This document shows positions 4,346-6,288 of a stretch of 6,288 nt of DNA, in pieces. The translations under genes and the position numbers were made by a program. This DNA is from an uncultured Oscillospiraceae bacterium (GTDB taxonomy: Bacteria; Bacillota; Clostridia; Oscillospirales; Acutalibacteraceae): NCBI GenBank assembly GCA_902478605.1, contig CABSLQ010000104.1:1-6288 (forward strand). Reading direction: 5' to 3'. The stretch's first letter is position 1. Every line of letters starts with the position of its first letter. The notes under the pieces were generated by a model. That model made no database searches, was not told the DNA's origin, and saw nothing but the letters and a program-made list of their open reading frames with translations.

Positions 4346-6202
4346 ATGGACACCATGCACTTTGCCCGTGAAGAGTTGGATCGGTACCTCCTGCAAATCA
4401 CGGGAGAAAAAGGGACGAATATCCATCTGAACCTTGAGGAGCCGGCCGACGGCGCCTCCCCGTATGACGACGCTTTCCGCATCGACGTCAGCGCGGGGGC
4501 CGGAACCATTACGGGCGCAACCCCCCGCAGCATACTGCTGGGCGTGTACCGTTTCCTTTCTCTGATCGGCTGCCGGTTTTTTGCCCCCGGGAAAGGCGGG
4601 GAAGTCATCCCCACAAAGCCCCTGGCAGACTGCACCGTCAACTTTACGGGAAAGGCCTCCCTGCGGCACAGAGGGATCTGCATCGAAGGCGCGGCCTGCG
4701 TGGAAAATGTGCTGGATATGATCGACTGGCTGCCCAAGAACGGCTTTAACTCCTACTTTATGCAGTTCCGTGAAGGGCATACCTTCTTTGAACGCTGGTA
4801 TACCCATGAGGGGAACACCTTTTTGCAGCCCGCTCCGTATACCATCGAAGAAAGCCGCCGGTATGTCGCCCAGGTAGAAGAGGAGATTCACAAGCGGGGG
4901 CTCCTGTACCATAAAATTGGGCACGGCTGGACCTGCGAGTGCCTGGGGTATCCCTCCACCGGCTGGCAAACCGTGGAGGACAGCGCCATCTCGCCGGAGA
5001 TACGCCCGCTGCTGGCCGAGGTGAACGGAAAACGGGAATTTTTCGGCGGTGTGCCGCTGAATACCAACCTGTGCTATTCCAATCCGGAGGTGCGCCGGCG
5101 CTTTGTGGAGGAAGTCGTCCAGTATGCCCGCACCCATCGCGACATATCCGCTCTGCATATCTGGCTGGCCGATAACGCCAACAACATCTGCGAGTGCGAG
5201 GCCTGCCGGGCGCGTTCGCAGACGGATTGGTATGTCATGATGCTCAACGACATCGACGAAAAGCTGACGGCGCTGGGTCTGGATACGCGGCTGGTATTTC
5301 TGATATATTTCGAGCTGCTTTGGCCGCCGGTTTCCGAGCAGCTGCGCAACCCGGATCGGTTTATCATGATGTTCGCCCCCATCACCAGAACCTATACCAG
5401 TCCGTTTTACTCGCCGGAGGAGGCCGACGCCGTGGATCCGGACGAACCGCTTCCCCCGTACGTCCGCAACCAAATGAAGTTCCCCTCCGGTTTAAAGGAA
5501 AACCTGGCCTTCCTGCATCACTGGCAGCAGCATTTCAAAGGGGACAGCTTTGATTTCGACTATCATCTCATGTGGGACATCGACAGGGAAATCGGCGGCG
5601 TGCGGCTGGCCAAGGTCCTGTACGATGACTGCGTCTCTCTCAAGAAAATGGGCCTCAACGGCCTAATGAGCTGTCAGCTGACCCGGGCCGGGTTCCCCTC
5701 TGGTCTTGGACAGTATGTAATGGGCCGTGTGCTTTTCGACACGTCCGTTTCCTTCGACGAGCTGCTGGATGAGTATTTCGAAGCCGCCTTTGGCCCGCAG
5801 GCGGGGCTGGCTTTGGAATATCTGCAGGGGGTGTCCGACCTCTTCTCCCACGCTTACATGCGCGGGCAGGATGAAGGGCTTACGGCGGCGGACTACGTGC
5901 AGCGGTTCCGGCAGGCCGGCGCCTTTGTCCGGGACATGGCGCCCCGCATTGCGGCCGCGCAGGCTGCCGCCGAGGTTGCCGGGTGCGACCGCGCCTGGCG
6001 GGTGCTCCGGGTATCGACCGAAATCTATGAACCGCTGGCCTATGCCCTGGCCGAGAAAGCCGGCGGTGCTTCCGCCGAACGGCTGAAAGAGCTGGGCGAG
6101 CCGCTGCGGCTCCTGGTTTCCAAGGCCGAGGCCGATATTCAGCCGGATCTGGACGGCATGCATTTCAACTCGATTATGGTGGATTTCCTGGAACGTACAT
6201 AA
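4346..6202 (+). CDS. DUF4838-like glycoside-hydrolase-type protein, cytoplasmic
   Basis: A 618-residue protein. Residues 1-100 resemble the alpha/beta accessory domain preceding the barrel in GH20/GH67-like enzymes: FAREELDRYLLQITG (6-20) and a TPRSILLGVYRFLSLIGCRFFAPG stretch (59-82). LRHRGICIEG (106-115) begins the barrel. The DUF4838-like core (PF16126) spans roughly 120-460, with NGFNSYFMQFR (132-142), HIWLADNANNICECEACR (271-288) and MFAPITRTY (342-350). The C-terminal part (about 465-618) is helical. Cys282, Cys284 and Cys287 form a CxCxxC motif, also seen in relatives I recall. The family is thought to act on carbohydrates, but no substrate is known to me and I cannot name catalytic residues. 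There is no signal peptide or membrane segment, so it should work in the cytoplasm. The ATG at 4346 is chosen because AAGGGAG (4331-4337) is 8 nt upstream. An in-frame GTG at 4283 lies only 3 nt after the -10 box and can be excluded. It has its own strong promoter; no sugar transporter or other hydrolase adjoins it. Confidence 0.75.
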   Translation: MDTMHFAREELDRYLLQITGEKGTNIHLNLEEPADGASPYDDAFRIDVSAGAGTITGATPRSILLGVYRFLSLIGCRFFAPGKGGEVIPTKPLADCTVNFTGKASLRHRGICIEGAACVENVLDMIDWLPKNGFNSYFMQFREGHTFFERWYTHEGNTFLQPAPYTIEESRRYVAQVEEEIHKRGLLYHKIGHGWTCECLGYPSTGWQTVEDSAISPEIRPLLAEVNGKREFFGGVPLNTNLCYSNPEVRRRFVEEVVQYARTHRDISALHIWLADNANNICECEACRARSQTDWYVMMLNDIDEKLTALGLDTRLVFLIYFELLWPPVSEQLRNPDRFIMMFAPITRTYTSPFYSPEEADAVDPDEPLPPYVRNQMKFPSGLKENLAFLHHWQQHFKGDSFDFDYHLMWDIDREIGGVRLAKVLYDDCVSLKKMGLNGLMSCQLTRAGFPSGLGQYVMGRVLFDTSVSFDELLDEYFEAAFGPQAGLALEYLQGVSDLFSHAYMRGQDEGLTAADYVQRFRQAGAFVRDMAPRIAAAQAAAEVAGCDRAWRVLRVSTEIYEPLAYALAEKAGGASAERLKELGEPLRLLVSKAEADIQPDLDGMHFNSIMVDFLERT

Positions 6203-6224
6203 AAAATAGGCCCCCTGCCGTAAA

Positions 6225-6288
6225 TGAACCGAACCAGTAAAAACGGACAGTGACAAAGTACCCCCTGATGTAGGAAAATAGAAGTACT
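6225..6288. mobile_element. IS3-like element terminus (right copy of 64-bp inverted repeat)
   Basis: This is the inverted, diverged partner of 1-64. Reading the + strand from 6225 it begins TGAACCGAACCAGTAAAA, with the same TGAACCG tip as the left copy. It ends in GAAAATAGAAGTACT, complementary to the left outer block. The tip starts 22 bp after the hydrolase stop codon, and no terminator is complete before it. Under the IS3 reading the element body lies right of the window. The two copies differ enough to be the two opposite ends (IRL and IRR) of one IS type, or ends of diverged copies. Confidence 0.5.

Noticed and set aside
4274..5473. Long open frame on the minus strand opposite the DUF4838-like gene (about 400 codons)
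   Set aside because: It is a by-product of GC-rich third positions in the real + strand gene. Its translation resembles no family, it has no ribosome binding site, and it covers the hydrolase promoter.
65..6224. Plasmid or phage origin
   Set aside because: No replication initiator, iteron array or phage structural gene was seen. The circularity idea rests only on the edge repeats.

Overview
The window is a compact, GC-rich stretch with five intact protein genes, all on the + strand. Strong AGGAGG-type ribosome binding sites, sigma-A-like promoters, stem-plus-U-tract terminators and the protein families present (PF06541 membrane protein, cytidylate-kinase-like protein, DUF4838-like hydrolase) point to a Gram-positive anaerobe of the Clostridia, probably Oscillospiraceae/Ruminococcaceae-like. 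This placement is inferred from family distribution, not from a marker gene.

Layout. 1-64: a terminal repeat resembling the end of an IS3-family element. 136-789: promoter and gene for a small multi-pass membrane protein of the PF06541 (CmpB/DUF1113) type, closed by a terminator at 817-861. 890-1609: promoter and gene for a P-loop cytidylate-kinase-like protein. 1674-3976: a type II restriction-modification pair, a DpnM/Dam-like adenine methyltransferase followed by a PD-(D/E)XK endonuclease candidate that does not resemble DpnII/MboI. An intrinsic terminator lies in the 64-bp gap between the two genes. A 14-bp-stem terminator (4063-4103) closes the endonuclease gene. 4252-6202: a strong promoter and a cytoplasmic DUF4838-like glycoside-hydrolase-type protein. 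6225-6288: an inverted, imperfect copy of the 1-64 repeat.

How the parts relate. Each gene appears to be its own transcription unit. The only obvious functional partnership is the methyltransferase with the endonuclease. The other three genes look like ordinary chromosomal genes with no shared pathway. No transposase, recombinase, replication gene, tRNA, rRNA or CRISPR array is visible.

The most interesting structures are the R-M pair (Dam-like methylase with a non-DpnII nuclease, and a terminator between them) and the 64-bp inverted repeats lying exactly at the two window edges. The repeats read most simply as the inward-facing tips of IS3-like elements whose bodies lie outside the window. 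The bases just inside the two tips (AAA on both sides) would, if joined, rebuild an imperfect terminator. This hints that both tips may flank one insertion in a circular or tandem arrangement, or that the window is a contig broken at IS copies.
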